Notes: generated by a model not told the origin, from the letters alone. Counted from the first letter of the stretch, positions 15,566 to 25,771 are shown. The stretch: 64,000 bases of DNA from Rohdeia sp041398665 (GCA_041398665.1 JAWKUH010000008.1:103536-167535); one strand, 5' to 3'. Made by a program: numbers and translations.

Positions 15566-18151
15566 TCAGGGGTCGACGGACCGCGCGCAGCGGAAACCGA
15601 CCTCGAACGACGCGGAGACCGGCCCGCGCGAGGCGCGCGCGCGGGCGCGCGTCGTCTTGCGCTCGGCGTCGTAGTACCAGGGCGCGCCGACGAGCCGGCA
15701 GTCGCCGGGCCGCGGCACGATCGAGCCGTCGCGCGCGTACTCGAGACCCAGCGTCTCCGTGTACTCGCGCACGTTCCCGAGCAGGTGGTAGAGCCCGTGC
15801 GGCGTGCTGCGCGCGTCCTCGTGGCTGCGCACGGTCGACGCCTCGCGCAGGAAGTGGCGCGCCATGTCGCCGCGCGACGCGGGCGGCGGCGTCGCGCCGT
15901 CGCCCGCACCGCGGTAGCGCTCGGGCTCGTCGTAGGGACGGATCCGGTCCTCGCTGCCGCGCGCGAGCAGGTCCCACTCGACCTGCGAGAGCAGGCGCTT
16001 GGCGTGCGCCTCCGCGAAGGCCGTGGCCTGTTCGACGCTGATCCCGACCATCGGCAGGTCGTCGTAGCGGCCGTCCGCGAGGTCGGCCCACAGATCGTCG
16101 CCTTCGTCGCGCAGGAACGCCCAGCCCGCGGGGTACGCGTCGTCCGGCGTCCCCGGTTCGTCGAGCCAGCGCCGGTACTCGCCGATCGAGACGAGCGCCT
16201 CGTCGACGAGGAACGGCGCGACCTCGACCGTCGAGCCCTCGTACGGCACGAGCGACGACGGTCCGCGCGAGGGCAGGGACAGGGCGCCGCCGGCGACCGG
16301 CACCATGCCCGACGTCGGATCGGCGTCGTCGATCGTCGCGACGACCTCGATCGGAGGGCTCCCCGCACGGACGACGCGCGTGTACTCGCGGCTCGGCCGA
16401 CCCTCGGGCTCCACGACGATCCTGTAGTGCCCGGGAGGGAGTCGGTGTTCGGCGAGCGGGAGCGAGCCGAGTTCGATCGCGCCGAGGCGGACGCCCGTCG
16501 TCGGGTCGATCTCGCGCGCGAACGCGCGGCCCCGGAGCGGCGCACCGTTCTCGTCGACCGCCGTGACGCGCACGAGCGGACGCCACGCCTCCACCTCGGG
16601 ACGGACGTCGAGCACCTCCTCGCCGTACAGCGCCACCGCCTCCGCGAGCATCCGCGTGCCCGAGAAGAGCAGTTCGCCGTCGAAGGCCTCGATCCCGCGC
16701 GGCGTCGAGAGCGCTCGTGCGATGCGCGACCGCGCTTCCGCGAGGAGCCGCCCCTCGTGCTCGGCGAGTCGCCGTCCGAGCTGCTCCACGCCGTCGCGCG
16801 TGTCGCGGTCGAGGAGCCCCTTCTCGCGTTCGAGCTCCGGGAGCGTCGTCGCGACCTGCATGCGCTCCGCGAGCGGCAGGGCGAGCCAGTCCTCGCGCCC
16901 CAGCATCGGCGCGACCGTGTGGAATTCGCGCGAGGCGCGCTCCTCGCGCGCGAGCGACGTCCCGACCTGGAGCGAGGCGGCGGCGGCGACGAGGGCGAGC
17001 GCGCTCGCCGCCACCGCGATGCGGTGCCGGCGCACGAAGCGCTCGACGCGACGCGCGAGCGACGGACGCTTCGCGAGCACCGGCTTGTACGCGAGGATGC
17101 GCCGCAGGTCCGCCGCGAACTCCGCCGCCGAGTCGTAGCGGTCGACCGGCTCGCGCGCCATGGCCTTGCTGCACACCAGCTCGAGGTCGCGCGGCAACTC
17201 GCGGTCGAGCCGCCGCAGCGGCGGCGCGTCGTGCTTGATGATCGACGTGATGACCTGCTGCGCGGTCTTGCCGGAGTACGGGCGCTGCAGCGTGAGCATC
17301 TCGTACAGCACGACGCCGAGCGAGTAGATGTCGGTGCGGTGGTCGATGCGCGATCGGTCGCTCACCGCCTGCTCCGGCGACATGTAGTGCGGCGTCCCGC
17401 CGATGTCGCCGGTGGCGCTGACCGAGCCCTGGCTCTCGTCCTTCGCGAGCCCGAAGTCGACGAGGCACAGCCGCTCCTCGTCGTCGAGGAGCAGGTTGTG
17501 CGGCTTGACGTCGCGGTGGACGATGCCGCGCCCGTGTGCGTACTCCAGCGCGTCCGCGACCTCGGCGACGCGCCCGAGGACCGCGGGCAGGTGCTCGGTG
17601 CTGCCCGGGAGCGGCAGGATCGGCGGGTGCTCCTTCTCGCCGCGCTGCGCCTGCAACTCGCGGTTGAGGTCACCGTTCTCGTAGAGGTCCATCGAGAACC
17701 AGCGGTAGCCGTGGTCCTCGCCGACCTCGTGCACGGGGACGATGCCGTGGTGGCGCAGTCGCGCGATGGCCTTGGCCTCGCGCGTGAAGCGGTCGAGCAC
17801 CGACGTCGGCGTCGGCGGCGCCGTCGAGATCAGCTTGAGCGCGACGTCGCGCCCGAGCCGCGGGTCGCGCGCGCGCACGACGACGCCCATGCCGCCGGTC
17901 CCGAGCCGACCGACGATCTCGAACGGCCCGATCGGACCCTCGATCGGCCGCTCGTCCTCCTCCTTGCCGGGGCGCGGCGCCTCGAGGAACTTCGAGTCGG
18001 ACTCGTGCGCGCGCAACATGCGCGTGACGAGCGCGAGGAGTTCCTCGTCCTCGCCGCACCGCGCGGCGAGGAAGTGCTCGCGGTCGGAGCGCGGCAGCTC
18101 GAGCGCGGCGTGGAACAGCGCCTGCACCCTCTCCCACCGTGCGGGGTCCAT
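15566..18151 (-). CDS. Ser/Thr protein kinase fused to a formylglycine-generating-enzyme-like domain
   Basis: The 861-residue protein begins at M-D-P-A-R-W-E-R-V-Q, the usual N-terminal helix of planctomycete kinases. The kinase domain spans about 78-350: glycine loop G-T-G-G-M-G near 84-89, V-A-L-K-L near 103-107, H-R-D 212-214, D-F-G 232-234 and S-P-E 258-260. A single membrane segment lies at about 378-396. Beyond it is a coiled part, a β-domain resembling a PEGA/carboxypeptidase-regulatory module, then a FGE/SUMF1-like domain (Y-R-R-W-L-D-E ... G-F-R-C-A-R). Such C-terminal domains are usually ligand sensors rather than active enzymes. A sigma factor gene ends 5 bp upstream, so sigma and kinase probably form a Hanks-kinase-controlled circuit. 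An upstream ATG at 18202 would overlap the sigma gene. Confidence 0.88.
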   Translation of the reverse strand: MDPARWERVQALFHAALELPRSDREHFLAARCGEDEELLALVTRMLRAHESDSKFLEAPRPGKEEDERPIEGPIGPFEIVGRLGTGGMGVVVRARDPRLGRDVALKLISTAPPTPTSVLDRFTREAKAIARLRHHGIVPVHEVGEDHGYRWFSMDLYENGDLNRELQAQRGEKEHPPILPLPGSTEHLPAVLGRVAEVADALEYAHGRGIVHRDVKPHNLLLDDEERLCLVDFGLAKDESQGSVSATGDIGGTPHYMSPEQAVSDRSRIDHRTDIYSLGVVLYEMLTLQRPYSGKTAQQVITSIIKHDAPPLRRLDRELPRDLELVCSKAMAREPVDRYDSAAEFAADLRRILAYKPVLAKRPSLARRVERFVRRHRIAVAASALALVAAAASLQVGTSLAREERASREFHTVAPMLGREDWLALPLAERMQVATTLPELEREKGLLDRDTRDGVEQLGRRLAEHEGRLLAEARSRIARALSTPRGIEAFDGELLFSGTRMLAEAVALYGEEVLDVRPEVEAWRPLVRVTAVDENGAPLRGRAFAREIDPTTGVRLGAIELGSLPLAEHRLPPGHYRIVVEPEGRPSREYTRVVRAGSPPIEVVATIDDADPTSGMVPVAGGALSLPSRGPSSLVPYEGSTVEVAPFLVDEALVSIGEYRRWLDEPGTPDDAYPAGWAFLRDEGDDLWADLADGRYDDLPMVGISVEQATAFAEAHAKRLLSQVEWDLLARGSEDRIRPYDEPERYRGAGDGATPPPASRGDMARHFLREASTVRSHEDARSTPHGLYHLLGNVREYTETLGLEYARDGSIVPRPGDCRLVGAPWYYDAERKTTRARARASRGPVSASFEVGFRCARSVDP

Positions 18152-18156
18152 GGGCG

Positions 18157-18780
18157 TCACGCCTCGAGCCTCTGCATCAGCCACGAGCGCGTGGCGTTCC
18201 AACGGCGCTCGAACGTGCGCATCGCGATGCCGAGGACCTCGGCCGTCTCCGCCGCGGTCATGTCGGCGAAGAAGCGCATCTCGACCGCGCGCACCATCGC
18301 GGGGTCGAACTCCGCGAGCTCCTCCATCACGCGGTCGAGCAGGTCGATGTCGATCGCGCGCTGCTCGTACTCGACGACGAGGCCGTCGAGCGGCACGCGT
18401 TCGCCCGGCGCCGAACGCTTCGCGCGCCCCTTCGAGCGCGCGTGGTCGACCAGGATCTGTCGCATCGCCGTCGCCGCGACCGCGAGGAAGTGCGTGCGGT
18501 TCTGGTACGCGCGACCGTTCGCGCCGAGGAGGCGCAGGTAGGCCTCGTTCACGAGGGCGGTCGCCTGCAGCGTGTGGCAGGACGGCTGGCCGCGCATGAG
18601 CGCCGCCGCGCGGTCGTGCAATTCACGGTGGACCGCGGCGAGGAGCTGTTCGCGAGCGACCTCGTCACCGTCGCCGCTGCGGAGCAGCAGCCCGGTGATG
18701 TCGGGGGGTAGGTCGGAGGACATCGGTTCGGGGGGCAAGCCCGACGGCGTGTTCTCCCGATCGTGGAGGAGCTTTCCCAT
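18157..18780 (-). CDS. ECF-like sigma factor linked to the Ser/Thr kinase
   Basis: The protein of 207 residues (or 188 from the internal ATG at 18723) carries the planctomycete/acidobacterial ECF pattern: L-Q-A-T-A-L-V-N-E-A-Y-L-R-L and A-A-T-A-M-R-Q-I-L-V-D-H-A-R in region 2, then A-E-V-L-G-I-A-M-R-T-F-E-R-R-W in region 4. GAGGG about 8 nt before 18780 supports the longer start; similarity would also fit M-S-S-D at 18723. There is no anti-sigma gene; the neighbour is the kinase, which fits sigma factors governed by phosphorylation. Confidence 0.88.
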   Translation of the reverse strand: MGKLLHDRENTPSGLPPEPMSSDLPPDITGLLLRSGDGDEVAREQLLAAVHRELHDRAAALMRGQPSCHTLQATALVNEAYLRLLGANGRAYQNRTHFLAVAATAMRQILVDHARSKGRAKRSAPGERVPLDGLVVEYEQRAIDIDLLDRVMEELAEFDPAMVRAVEMRFFADMTAAETAEVLGIAMRTFERRWNATRSWLMQRLEA

Positions 18781-18906
18781 GGCGGCAACCCTCGCGAGGG
18801 GGGCACTCGCTCGAACGACGATCGCGGCGCGATCCGCCGCTCCGATCCGCGGTTCGTCGTGCCCCGCGACCTGAACCGTGCGGACGTCCGGGCTAGACTC
18901 GCCGCC

Positions 18907-19826
<920 letters not shown>

Positions 19827-19830
<4 letters not shown>

Positions 19831-21170
19831 ACGCGATCCGCGCCCTGGTGCTCACCGACTGGAAGCTGCTCGTCCGCGACCGCGGCGCGCTGTTCCTGAC
19901 GTTCGTGCTGCCGCCCGTCTTCTTCGCGATCTTCGCGTCGATCTTCGGCGGGATGTCGGGCGGCGACGACGGGACGTTCGAGCCGCTGCGGGTCGTCGCG
20001 ATCGACGCGGACGGGACCGAGACGTCGCGCGCGTTCCTGCGCGCGCTGCTCGAGCAGGAGGCGCTCGTCGAGGCGCCGCTCGAGGCACCCGCGCCGACCG
20101 ACCTCGTCGGCGCGGCGTCCGTCGTGCGCCGCGGCGACGCGGACGCCGCCGTTCTCGTCGCGAAGGGCTTCGAGGCGAGCTTCGCGCGCTTCTGGGAGTC
20201 GCCGCCGCGCCTCGAGATCGTCTACGACGCGGCGAACCCGATCTCGCGCTTCACGCTCGAGGGACTCGCGCAGGCCTCGGTCTTCCGCGCCGCGCCGACG
20301 GCGCTCATGGACGCGGGCTTCGACGCGCTCGAGGAGCTCGGCGCGTCGACGACGCCGGAGCAGCGCGACGCGCTCGACCGGTTGCGCGTGCTGATCGACG
20401 GCGCGCGCGAGGAGGGTGCGGACGCCGCCGCGGACGGGGACGAGCCGAGCGGCGGAGCGGCGATGTCGTCCTTCGTCGACGTCGCGAGCGTCCCTGCCAC
20501 GGAGTACCGCGCTCCGGGCGACGGCACGGACGCCGCGAGCCCCGGCGTCGTCGACTACTACGCCGCGGCGATCGGCGTGATGTTCCTGCTCTTCTCGATG
20601 GCCGGCGCGGCGGGCTCGCTGCTCGAGGAGGAGGAGCGCGGGACGCTCGAGCGCCTGCTGACGAGCGGCATCGGGCTCGGTCCCGTGCTCGCCGGTCACT
20701 TCGTCTTCTTCGCGCTCGTCGGCTGCGCCCAGCTCGCGACGATGTTCGCCTTCGGCGCCGTGGTCTTCGGCATGCACCTGAGCGACGCGCAGGTCGTCGT
20801 CGGCCTCCTCGTCGTCGGCGCGACGACCGCGGCAGCCGCGTCGGCGTTCGCGCTGATGCTGGCGACGGCGTGCCGCACGCGCGCCCAGCTCGCGGGGCTC
20901 TCGACCGTCGTGATCCTCGTGATGTCGGCGCTCGGCGGAAGCATGGTGCCGCGCTTCGTGATGCCGGCCTTCATGAACTCCGTCTCGCACTTCACCTTCA
21001 ACGGCTGGGCCCTCGACGGGTTCCAGGCCGTCCTCTGGCGGCGCGACCCGAACGGATCGATGGCCGACCTGCTCGGGTCCGTCGCGTTGCCGGTCGCCGT
21101 CCTGCTGCTCGCGACGGTCGCGTTCTTCGTCGTCGCGCGCCGCCTCGCGAGGCGGTGGGAGACGATCTGA
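19827..21170 (+). CDS. ABC-2 type transporter permease
   Basis: The GTG at 19827 overlaps the ATPase stop. The 447 residues have the ABC-2 layout: one membrane segment near 25-45 (L-F-L-T-F-V-L-P-P-V-F-F-A-I-F), a large extracytoplasmic loop (about 50-245), then five more membrane segments. The E-E-E-E-R-G-T-L-E-R-L-L motif after the second segment is typical of this permease family. With the ATPase it should export a drug, lipid or small molecule; the substrate is not visible. Confidence 0.9.
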
Positions 21171-21189
21171 GTCGCGCCGGTGCGGTCCG

Positions 21190-21549
21190 TCAGCGGCCCT
21201 GCAGCACCGACGTGATGCGGATGCCGTAGGACTCCTTGATCGTGACGATCTCGCCGCGCGCGACGACCTTGCCGTTCACGAGCACGTCGGCGGGTTCGTG
21301 CGCCTCGCGGTCGAGCGCGACGAGCGAGCCCGGCCCGAGCTTCACGAGCTCCGCGAGCGACATCGTCGTCCGACCCACCTCGACGGTGATACGGACCGGC
21401 ACGTCCATGAAGTGGGCCAGGCCCATCGGTGCGTTCGACGACGCCGCGCCGTGGATCTCGTCGAGCCTCTCGGCCTGGACGCGCACGGCCTCGGTGGCCG
21501 CGTCGATCTGTTGCTCGAGCTGTTCGCCCTCGGTCTTCGTGTCGTTCAT
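21190..21549 (-). CDS. fliN: Flagellar motor switch protein FliN
   Basis: The 119-residue protein has an N-terminal helical part and a C-terminal SpoA domain at about 45-117: V-P-V-R-I-T-V-E-V-G-R-T-T-M-S-L-A-E-L, then L-N-G-K-style V-N-G-K-V-V-A-R-G-E and a final I-R-I-T. FliN forms the lower C-ring and binds CheY-P together with FliM. Its start overlaps the end of fliM by 4 nt. It is the last gene of the motA-motB-motB2-fliL-fliM-fliN run. Confidence 0.95.
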   Translation of the reverse strand: MNDTKTEGEQLEQQIDAATEAVRVQAERLDEIHGAASSNAPMGLAHFMDVPVRITVEVGRTTMSLAELVKLGPGSLVALDREAHEPADVLVNGKVVARGEIVTIKESYGIRITSVLQGR

Positions 21550-22571
21550 GACGGATCGCTCTGGGGTTCTTCGATCTCCTCGACGACGACCGCGACGTGG
21601 CCGCGGCTCGTGCCGACGCGTCCGCGGGCGAACACGACGCCCGAGGCTCGCAGCACGACCGGATCGCCGAGTGCGGCGTCGATCGGGACCACGTCGCCGA
21701 CTTCGAGCGAGAGGAGATCGGACAGGGTGAGCTCGACGGTGCCGAGCTGGACGTCGACCTCGACGGGGACGAGGTCGAGGTGGTCGGGGACGTCGCTCGC
21801 ACCGTCGGCGGCGCCGTCCGTGGGGTCGCCGGCGAGCGGACCGCGCGCCGCGGGCATCGGCAGGTAGACCGACAGCGTGGTCTCGCCGGACGGGAGCGAC
21901 AGCAGGAGGTCGATCGCGAGTCGGTGCGGGTCGGGGCGGCGTCCCTGCGACTCGCGCCAGGTCGGCGAGTGCTTCAGCATCTCGACGGCCTCGTACTCGC
22001 CGGGCTCGAGGCGCAGCGTCGCGGCGACGCTGTCGACGACGACGCGCAGGAGTCGCACGAGCACGCGCCGCTCCATCGGCGTGAGGAAGCGACCGAGCGG
22101 TTCCTCCGGCTCGTCCTCGCCCTCCTCGGTCGCGCCCTCGGCGTCGGACTCGCCGTCCGACTCCGCCTTCTCCTCGTCCGAGCTCTCCTCCTCCTCGTCG
22201 TCGTCCTCCTCGTCGGACGCGCCGAGCACGTGCTCGATCGTCACGACGGCGGAGGGGTTGTCCCACAGGCACCAACCGGGTTGGCCGTCGACGCGGAAGC
22301 AGACGAGGGCCGGCGGGTCCTCGACGCTCTCGAAGATGCTCTCGGCGTCGACCTCGTGGCAGGCGCCGACGTGCAGCTCGACCGGGAAGCCCGAGAGCTG
22401 CGTCAGGTCGCGCTCGATCCTCGGGAGCGTGCGCCCGATCAGTCGACGCGCCTCGGCGACGTCGTCCGACGAGAGACGCCGCAGCCGTCCGCGGTCCCAA
22501 CGGGAGACCTCGGACGCCGCGGGTTCGCCGGTCAGAGCGCGGAGCTCCTCGGGATCCAGGTTGGCGCTCAC
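21546..22571 (-). CDS. fliM: Flagellar motor switch protein FliM with an acidic insert
   Basis: The 341-residue protein has a FliM-type CheC-like middle domain (about 35-240) and a C-terminal SpoA domain (about 265-335; V-E-V-D-V-Q-L-G-T-V-E-L-T-L-S-D-L-L). The N-terminus lacks an obvious L-S-Q-x-E-I-D-x-L-L CheY-binding motif but starts with D-P-E-E-L-R-A-L-T-G, which is comparable. Unusual is a run of about 40 almost purely Asp/Glu/Ser residues around 118-158, splitting the middle domain. The overall length is near the usual 330. Confidence 0.9.
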   Translation of the reverse strand: MSANLDPEELRALTGEPAASEVSRWDRGRLRRLSSDDVAEARRLIGRTLPRIERDLTQLSGFPVELHVGACHEVDAESIFESVEDPPALVCFRVDGQPGWCLWDNPSAVVTIEHVLGASDEEDDDEEEESSDEEKAESDGESDAEGATEEGEDEPEEPLGRFLTPMERRVLVRLLRVVVDSVAATLRLEPGEYEAVEMLKHSPTWRESQGRRPDPHRLAIDLLLSLPSGETTLSVYLPMPAARGPLAGDPTDGAADGASDVPDHLDLVPVEVDVQLGTVELTLSDLLSLEVGDVVPIDAALGDPVVLRASGVVFARGRVGTSRGHVAVVVEEIEEPQSDPS

Positions 22572-22601
22572 AGGGCTGTCTTCATCGGCCGGATCGGCCT
22601 T

Positions 22602-23384
22602 CTACTGCACGTTCCAGGTGGGGAAGAGGATCTCCCGGATCCGTCCGTGCACCCCGACCATGACGTCCCCCGCGAAGTCCTCCTCGACGTGGCTCACGTC
22701 GACGTGGACGAAGCGCCCGTTCTCGTCCTCGACCCGCAGGTCCTTCTCGGTGCCCTCGAACCGGACGGGGCGCCCGCGGCCCAGGCGGATCGAGTGGGCG
22801 GGCCCGTCGAGGTGGAGCTTCCCGTCGTAGAGGTGCCCCCGGAAGGTCGAGCGGTAGCCCGACAGGCCCATCTTCAGGCCCGACTCGGGGTCCTGCTCCG
22901 CGGGGTTGTTCGTCTTCCCGAGCTGGACCGGGAAGAGCAGCGGCTCGACCGACTGGCGCAGCTCCTCGCGGAACGCCGCTCGGCCGACCTCGGACTTCGC
23001 CTCCTCCGCCGTCCGGCGCGCGCCGACGGTCAGCGCGACGTCCTTCATCAGCGAGAGGTAGATCGGGTCGAGCACGCGCTGCTCCACGTACGCCGAGTCG
23101 TAGGCGTCGTAGAGCGCCTCGAACTCGAACGCGAGGAAGCGCGTGCTGCCGTCGCCCTTCAGGTTGACGGTGACGTTCCCGGGGCACAGCGACGCGACGA
23201 ACGGACCCTCGAAGACCTTGTACTCCTTCTTCGAGGGCGCCGCGACGACCGCCGTGATGAACGCTGCGGCGACGAGGCCGAGGACGCCGCCGCCGAACTT
23301 GACGAGGCGCTTCTTCTTCGCCGAACCGGCGTCCGGGGTCGCCTCGGTGTTCTCGCTCTCGGGCTCTTCCTTGTCCTTGGCCAT
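22602..23384 (-). CDS. fliL: FliL-like stator-associated protein
   Basis: The 260-residue protein has a charged N-terminus, one membrane segment at about 30-50 (F-G-G-G-V-L-G-L-V-A-A-A-F) and a periplasmic domain with V-N-L-K-G-D-G-S-T-R-F-L-A-F-E-F-E, the β-strand seen in FliL. It lies between motB-like and fliM genes as fliL does in many bacteria. It is clearly longer than the usual 150-180 residues, with an extra C-terminal region after about 165 whose role is unknown. FliL rings surround and stabilise stators. Confidence 0.75.
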   Translation of the reverse strand: MAKDKEEPESENTEATPDAGSAKKKRLVKFGGGVLGLVAAAFITAVVAAPSKKEYKVFEGPFVASLCPGNVTVNLKGDGSTRFLAFEFEALYDAYDSAYVEQRVLDPIYLSLMKDVALTVGARRTAEEAKSEVGRAAFREELRQSVEPLLFPVQLGKTNNPAEQDPESGLKMGLSGYRSTFRGHLYDGKLHLDGPAHSIRLGRGRPVRFEGTEKDLRVEDENGRFVHVDVSHVEEDFAGDVMVGVHGRIREILFPTWNVQ

Positions 23385-23386
23385 GG

Positions 23387-24079
23387 CTACTGGTGGGTGG
23401 ACGGCAGGACGAGCCTGGCGTCGACGGGGATCTTCTTCTCGGACGGATCGACGTGGGACGTGAGCCACGCGCGCGCCTCGACGCGTGCGGACTTGAAGCG
23501 GTGCTTCTCCACGAGATAGGTCTTCACGGCGTTCGCGCGCGCCTGGGCGAGCGCGACGGGGTCGTTCGTGCCGGGTTCGCGCGGGAGGCAGTTGCCCTCG
23601 AGGACGAGGATCTGCCCGTCGCCGGGACGCAGCGTGATGGCGAGCTCGTCGAGATAGCGTCTCGCGTTCGCGTCGAGCTCGGTCCGACCGGGCTGGAACA
23701 GCGCGACCGCGGGCTGCTGGATCGAGTTCGTGGGCGGGAGCTCGTCGAGGCGCTGCGCGTCGAGCACCTCGGTCGTCGCGGCTTCGTCCGCCGACGTCGA
23801 GCGGTCGGGGTCGCGCTCGGGCGGCAGTTGGAACTTCACGCGCACCTCGTTGAAGATCGCGTTGCGTTCCGACGAGCCGACGACGCCGTTGAGACCCATC
23901 GACTCGAGGCGGACGAGGAAGCTGCCGATGCCCGTCGCGACGAGGCCGACCTGACGCTCCTTCGACATCGAGACGAGCAGGATGAAGAAGGTCAGGATCA
24001 GCGTCATCATGTCGCCGAAGCTCACCATCCAGCCCGGCACCTTGGCCTTGCTGTCCTCGGGTCCCTTCTTCTTCGCCAT
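23387..24079 (-). CDS. Second MotB-like stator/OmpA-type protein
   Basis: The 230-residue protein has a MotB plug and membrane segment at about 16-38 with an Asp in V-S-F-G-D-M-M-T-L-I-L-T-F-F, matching the proton-binding Asp of MotB. An OmpA-like domain follows at about 125-225. The peptidoglycan-binding part is degenerate: the usual N-R-R-V-E-I-x-L is replaced by V-D-A-R-L-V-L. Its start overlaps the end of the first motB gene, so two MotB-like subunits are made in series after one MotA. Confidence 0.82.
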   Translation of the reverse strand: MAKKKGPEDSKAKVPGWMVSFGDMMTLILTFFILLVSMSKERQVGLVATGIGSFLVRLESMGLNGVVGSSERNAIFNEVRVKFQLPPERDPDRSTSADEAATTEVLDAQRLDELPPTNSIQQPAVALFQPGRTELDANARRYLDELAITLRPGDGQILVLEGNCLPREPGTNDPVALAQARANAVKTYLVEKHRFKSARVEARAWLTSHVDPSEKKIPVDARLVLPSTHQ

Positions 24080-24912
24080 CAGCGGAACCCTCCACCCGGG
24101 CCGCCGCCGACGTAGGCCGCGCGGTCCTGCGGGAGCGCGAGGACGCGGATCTCGACCCGACGGTTGCTGTTGCGACCGTCGGCCGTGTCGTTGAGCGCCT
24201 TCGGTCGCGACGCGCCGTAGGCCGCGATCGACACGCGCTCCGCCTCGAGGCCGCCCTCGTCGACGAGGATGCGGGCGCACGCGCGCGCGCGCGCGTACGA
24301 CATGCTCACGGGGTCGGGCGCGAGGCGCGTCGCCACGTGGTCGGGTGCCGCGTGTCCCTCGACGACGAGGACGTGCGGATAGGCCGCGAAGGTCTTCGCG
24401 ATGTCGAGCAGCGCGGCGCGCAGGTACGCGTTCGGCTCCGCCGAGCCCGGCGCGAACGCGGCGCGCGCGTCCCACTGCACGAGCAGTCCGTCGGCGATGT
24501 CGTTGAGGTCGCGCGCGGACTCGTGGTCGCCCTTCTTGCGGAACTGGTCGTCCTCCGGGTCGACGTCGAAGTCGGAGGGGCGCGTGTGCGCCTCGCTCGC
24601 GCCGTTCAGCGGGTCGGTGTGCTCCTGCAGGTCGTTCGGCGGAGGGTCGAGCAGCCGTTCGCCGCCGTCCTGCGGGAAGATCCCCTTGTCGAGCTGGAGG
24701 ATGCCGCGCACGCGGATCAGGTCGTACTCGCGCATGCTCGAGAACGTCATGAGCAGCACGAAGAACGTCACGAGCAGCGAGATCATGTCCGTGAACGTGA
24801 CGACCCACTCCGGTGCCCCGGCGGGCTCCGGATCGGGCTCGCGCTCCTTCTTCTCGCGCGGCTTGGAGGGCGGCTGGGGCGCGCCCTTCGGCTTGTCGTC
24901 CTCGGCGGCCAC
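24079..24912 (-). CDS. motB: Flagellar motor stator protein MotB
   Basis: The 277-residue protein has a basic N-terminal cytoplasmic part and a membrane segment at about 38-60 with the channel Asp in V-T-F-T-D-M-I-S-L-L-V-T-F-F. A ~90-residue linker leads to an OmpA domain (about 155-265) with L-V-V-E-G-H-A, S-Y-A-R-A-R-A and the peptidoglycan-site N-S-N-R-R-V-E-I-R-V. It couples ion flow through MotA/B to torque and anchors the stator to the wall. It starts 2 bp after motA. Confidence 0.92.
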   Translation of the reverse strand: MAAEDDKPKGAPQPPSKPREKKEREPDPEPAGAPEWVVTFTDMISLLVTFFVLLMTFSSMREYDLIRVRGILQLDKGIFPQDGGERLLDPPPNDLQEHTDPLNGASEAHTRPSDFDVDPEDDQFRKKGDHESARDLNDIADGLLVQWDARAAFAPGSAEPNAYLRAALLDIAKTFAAYPHVLVVEGHAAPDHVATRLAPDPVSMSYARARACARILVDEGGLEAERVSIAAYGASRPKALNDTADGRNSNRRVEIRVLALPQDRAAYVGGGPGGGFR

Positions 24913-24914
24913 GA

Positions 24915-25682
24915 TCAGGTCCCGACGAGCTCCCGGGCCGAGGGGGCGAGGAAGGACTTCAGCTTCTCCTTGATGATCTGCGGTCCGTCACCGGCCTGGA
25001 TGGCGGTGATGCCCTCGACCATCAGTTCGCGCAGCAGCGCCTCCTCCTTGGCGCGCACCTCGAGCTTCCCGGAGAGCGGGATGCAGATCACGTTCGCCAT
25101 GAGCGCGCCGTACAGCGTCGTCAGGAGCGCGACCGCCATGCCGCCGCCGATCTTGGACGGGTCGTCGAGGGACGACAGCATCTGGATCAGGCCGACGAGC
25201 GTTCCGATCATGCCGAACGCCGGGCCGTAGGCGCCGAGCTGGTCGAGCATCTTCTTGCCCGTCGAGTGGCGCTGCTTCTGCCACTCCGCCTCGAGCTCCA
25301 TGATGTCGCGCACCGTGTCGGGCGGGAAGCCGTCGATCACGAGCTGCACACCCTTGGCGAAGAACTGGTCGTCGACCTCCTTCAGCTTCGACTCGAGCGC
25401 GAGGAGGCCCTCCTTCCGCGCGAGCGTCGCGTACTCGACGATGCGTGCGATCTCCTCGGACGGGCTGTTCAGCTTGAACAGGATCGTGCGGAGGAAGACG
25501 GACACCAGTCCCTTCACGTCGGGCATCGTGAAGTTCATCAGGAACACGCCGATCGTGCCCCCGAAGACGATCAGCATCGACGGGACGTCGATGAACAGCG
25601 CGATGCCGCCGTTGCCGGTCGCCATCGAGAAACCGAGCAGACCGACACCGATCGTGATGCCGAGGATGGTGAGGATGTCCAT
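24915..25682 (-). CDS. motA: Flagellar motor stator protein MotA
   Basis: The 255-residue protein has four membrane segments: two near the N-terminus and two at about 150-215 (Y-G-P-A-F-G-M-I-G-T-L-V-G-L-I and V-A-L-L-T-T-L-Y-G-A-L-M-A-N-V). The conserved Pro-containing loop and cytoplasmic charged loop (R-K-E-G-L-L-A-L-E) match MotA of the PomA/MotA type. It is led by a FliA-like promoter at 25743-25771. Confidence 0.95.
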   Translation of the reverse strand: MDILTILGITIGVGLLGFSMATGNGGIALFIDVPSMLIVFGGTIGVFLMNFTMPDVKGLVSVFLRTILFKLNSPSEEIARIVEYATLARKEGLLALESKLKEVDDQFFAKGVQLVIDGFPPDTVRDIMELEAEWQKQRHSTGKKMLDQLGAYGPAFGMIGTLVGLIQMLSSLDDPSKIGGGMAVALLTTLYGALMANVICIPLSGKLEVRAKEEALLRELMVEGITAIQAGDGPQIIKEKLKSFLAPSARELVGT

Positions 25683-25742
25683 GGGGTGGTGGACGGAGGA
25701 GCGACGGGGGGAGCCCCGGGGAACCGGCTCCGTGTGCTCGCC

Positions 25743-25771
25743 CTATCGGCACCCCCGACGTCCGCGCTTGA
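25743..25771 (-). promoter_or_regulatory. Candidate FliA (sigma28)-like promoter of motA
   Basis: On the minus strand, TCAAG at 25771-25767, then 16 nt, then GCCGATAG ending at 25743. The -10 matches the sigma28 consensus GCCGATAA in 7 of 8 positions. The site lies about 60 bp before the motA start in a 156-bp gap, with the same spacing as the site before the motE-like gene. Confidence 0.55.
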
